21,302 nucleotides of DNA, from contig JAQGAU010001122.1 in NCBI GenBank assembly GCA_034698045.1, forward strand, positions 1 through 21,302. The letters are read 5' to 3'. A model generated the notes under the pieces. That model saw only the letters and a program-made list of their open reading frames with translations, did not search any database and had not been told where the DNA came from. The translations under genes and the position numbers were made by a program. Shown here one piece after another: positions 19,080 to 21,302 of the stretch (the stretch's first letter is position 1; every line of letters begins with the position of its first letter). The DNA is from Paramacrobiotus richtersi (Eukaryota; Tardigrada; Eutardigrada; Parachela; Macrobiotidae).

Positions 19080-20522
19080 TCCGTATTTTCTGCGCGATAC
19101 GTACACAACACTTTCTGGCAGACGTACACTGCAACACTTCCACCATGCGAAACTGTCCACTGCTGTCGGATAACTGGGATACCGATCCGTAGATATCATC
19201 TTTTTAGTTTGGAAGTGCCTAACAATTTTACGTTGTAGCATATTGTACCGGTGATTACAGACTTTTTGAGAGAATTGTATGAGACAAGCTAGCACTTAAT
19301 TGGTATCTATGCACCTGATACTGTACGTACTGATATCAGGAAACGGCGTAGTTAATTGCTATCTCGGCCAGAATCAGCAGAAGTATCAGTTTGGCTTTTT
19401 CTGTTCACCATTTTATCGCAACAAGCAAAACCCTCATGCATGCACACAAGGTTTGACCTTTATCATGCTATGTTGTCTAACTTGTTTTATTTGTATCCGG
19501 TTACTGATGGAAATGGAGCTTCTTGTAGGTGATGAAACGCGATTGCTGAAATCACAGTCGCTTATTCGATGGGGCGGCTGCTTAGCATTTATGGAAATGA
19601 CATCGGTTTAAAGGAAGTAGTCTTAGGTGGAATTATGGTGGTTCAGGTGTGGTCGCCCATGAAATCAGAAAGGTTCGCTCGCCTACTGCGAGAATAGACA
19701 GACCATGCTGCATGTTTCCGATAATGCTGAGTTCCCAGCACAAAGAAACCAGTATTTGTTTAGCGAACACACTTTTTTGATGATTAAACAGAAATTAACA
19801 ATAATTTCTCAACATCTACATAAATGTAAGGATCTCGAATCCAAGCAGTCATGTGTTTACTCACAAATTTCAACCTTGATCCCGATTCTAGTTTATGTTA
19901 TATTCGAAGCCCATTAGCTGCTTGCGGAGCTTTGCGAGATAGCTGAAGTAAGCCCAGTGTACAACAGCGTCGACCTACACAGAGACGAAACAAATCGCTG
20001 TTTCGCTCTATACAGGGGAATTTAGCGACTCTTCGGTTAAAATATTCAGACACCCTCAAAATCACAGGTCAAGCCCGCTTTCTAAGCCGATATTTCTGAA
20101 CGTATTGTTATGCATCGTCAGCAATTTGCGTTATTTACAGCCCGCATTTCGAGATAATTAGACCTTTAGCCATTCAGAGGATATATGGTGTCAGACGTTT
20201 CCAGCATTACAAATATTTTACTGTATTTAAAGTAACGTGATGACAAGAGCTTCTCACCACTTACAGTGTTACCACCACCGCGAAACGTTTATCTGCGAAG
20301 TGTTTCAAGCAGTTATAGCGCTGACAATTGCAGAATCGAAGAGTCCGACGAAAATCTGGCCGATCAGACTAACGGCTGCAGTACTTATTTCAGTTTTTCG
20401 GATAAACTTGTGTTTTTCCTTAGTTGGCAGAAAGACGTTTCGAAACCAGACAGTTAGGAGAATTATGAGAATCACCAATCAGAACATGAGACCAAAAACG
20501 CTTTTGTCATCAATTTCTGTCC

Positions 20523-20530
20523 TATAAATA
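20523..20530 (+). promoter_or_regulatory. TATA box of array copy 4
   Basis: TATAAATA is conserved with copies 1 and 2, but it now lies only about 100 bases before exon 2 because the first exon is gone. Confidence 0.5.
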
Positions 20531-20630
20531 AAAGAAAGGGAAGAACACTGCCTTCCAAGTTCAAAGCCCACCAAAGTTTCTCGTGTTCCGAACACTTTCT
20601 TTTCAGTCTTGTTATAAAGTTATTTTTTAG

Positions 20631-20795
20631 GCATTCCCTTTGTCTCCATTGCCGGTCGAAGAAAGTAAACGAACCGATTCCGCCGCACGGGTTCCTACCG
20701 GTAAGCATCATCCGCTGAGAGCACGCCATAACACGGCCAAGCCTGGAAAGCAGCGAACTCTTGGGAGAACGTTTGCCGACAACAACCGCCTCTGA
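20631..20795 (+). pseudogene. Secreted-protein family copy 4, exon 2 only (signal exon deleted)
   Basis: After a TTTTTTAG acceptor the frame reads AFPLSPLPVEESKRTDS, keeps VPTGKHHPLRAR (very close to copy 2), and ends in a basic tail before TGA at 20793-20795. There are 54 open codons with no internal stop. The stretch homologous to the ATG and signal peptide of copies 1 and 2 is missing between about 20610 and 20615, so the copy has no obvious start. The intact frame and acceptor suggest either recent loss or use of another first exon. It is called a pseudogene with reservation. Confidence 0.55.
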
Positions 20796-20963
20796 CAATA
20801 TTCCGTCTACAGAGGACCCCGATGTGGTACTCCAAACTTTATTTTCGTCTCCGTGGTGATATTTCCTAGTGTTCAGCGTTCACTCTACGGGTCTTACTTG
20901 TTAGTCGATACTAATTTGCATTAAGTTGTCTGTTGAATGATTTAATGAACGTTTGACATCAAT

Positions 20964-21231
20964 AGTTTTCAGCAGAAGCAGCAGTTACAGTAAATCGCTT
21001 TGATCATAAATGAAGTCACTCTCAATTCCCAAACGAAATGATGAGCGACATAGTAATCGGCAAAAGCTAACACGACTCGAAAGCACCGGACAACCATGCA
21101 CACCGGTTGCGCAAGCAAAAAAACAGCTCTGAAGCAGTTGTTAATGAGTGGCGTACAAGCTGCCGCGCGCAATCAGCATTATTAGTCAGTATTACAAACA
21201 CGAGACATCCGGCAACGATAAACCAAGAGAC
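20964..21231. repeat. Conserved downstream block, copy 4
   Basis: This is the third copy of the block seen at 15581 and 18061. In this copy a minus-strand frame reads FIVAGCLVFVILTNNADCAR without interruption. The matching frame has a one-base deletion in copy 1 and a stop in copy 2. Confidence 0.75.
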
Positions 21232-21302
21232 AAAATGATCAAAATTATACCAAGATAAATCGCCATTTATTAGTTCAGTATAAACAAAATCCAAAAATTC
21301 CA

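Larger units (their letters stand above)
19534..21231 (+). repeat. Array unit 4
   Basis: This unit has the GAAACGC block (19534, less well kept: GAAATCACAGTCG), the CATTAGCTGCTTGCG and CGATATTTCTGAACG blocks, the upstream block (20241-20381), TATAAATA (20523), exon 2 of the secreted-protein family (20631-20795) and the downstream block (20964-21231). About 200 bases corresponding to the signal-peptide exon region are deleted. Confidence 0.82.
13520..21302 (+). repeat. Degenerate tandem segmental-duplication array, units of about 2.5 kb
   Basis: Four units begin with a shared block containing GAAACGCGATT and GAAACGCAGTCG, at about 13520, 15980, 18502 and 19534. Spacing is about 2460, 2520 and 1030 bases; the last unit runs to the window edge. 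Full units carry the same series in the same order. The series is the GAAACGC block, a block ending near AATACACTTTT..TTCGG, a block around CGTAAGTCGATATTCCTGAAC, a block from ACCGCGAAACG to CTGCAG, a TATAAATA box, a small two-exon gene, and a block from CAGCAAAAGCAGCAG to GCAACGATAAAC. Copies differ by many substitutions and indels, so the duplications are old. Unit 3 is cut short and joined to MARVEL-derived sequence. Confidence 0.88.

Noticed and set aside
19300..19611. 103-codon plus-strand frame with hydrophobic start MHLILYVLI
   Set aside because: It runs into the GAAACGC repeat block of unit 4 and has no counterpart beside unit 1; chance is likely.
20237..20527. 96-codon plus-strand frame over the upstream block of unit 4
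   Set aside because: The corresponding frame is interrupted in unit 1 and the segment lies before the TATA box, so regulatory DNA is the better reading.
1..21302. CRISPR arrays, bacterial insertion sequences, rRNA genes
   Set aside because: None is present; the only regular repetition is the large degenerate array and a few short repeats listed above.

Overview
The window looks like invertebrate, probably nematode, nuclear DNA. Multi-exon genes have short GT-AG introns (mostly 60-340 bases) and there are no bacterial-style operons. The nematode call is an inference from gene style (compact introns, a secreted Gly/Ser/Tyr-rich protein with a Cys-rich tail, a family of tiny secreted proteins). 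It is not proven by any single marker.

Left part (1-7.6 kb). The minus strand holds the start of an Arg-Gly-rich protein that runs off the left edge (1-361). An uncharacterised single-exon ORF of 171 codons follows on the plus strand (1028-1543). Next is a minus-strand gene of at least eight coding exons (5355-1955) for a secreted protein with a Gly/Arg/Ser-rich region, a Tyr-rich region carrying a prion-protein-like GGYxLG..MSR motif, a Thr linker and an eight-cysteine domain. Two short ORFs of 59 codons lie on the minus strand near 7 kb.

Middle (8.5-13.3 kb). An 11-exon sorbitol dehydrogenase gene can be reconstructed completely (358 residues, all catalytic residues present, one GC-AG intron). 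Downstream on the same strand is a 4-exon, 200-residue MARVEL-domain tetraspan membrane protein.

Right part (13.5-21.3 kb). This is the most unusual region: a degenerate tandem array of units of about 2.5 kb. Units start at about 13520, 15980, 18502 and 19534, and the last runs to the window end. Full units share, in order, a GAAACGC-containing block, an upstream block, a TATAAATA box, a two-exon gene for a small secreted basic protein, and a conserved downstream block. The signal-peptide exon and the start of the second exon are recognisable between copies, while the mature parts diverge strongly. Unit 3 is truncated and is followed by a decayed copy of the last exon of the neighbouring MARVEL gene, so at least one duplication began inside that gene. 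Unit 4 has lost its signal-peptide exon. I read this as a lineage-specific, birth-and-death family of small secreted proteins. Its function is unknown.
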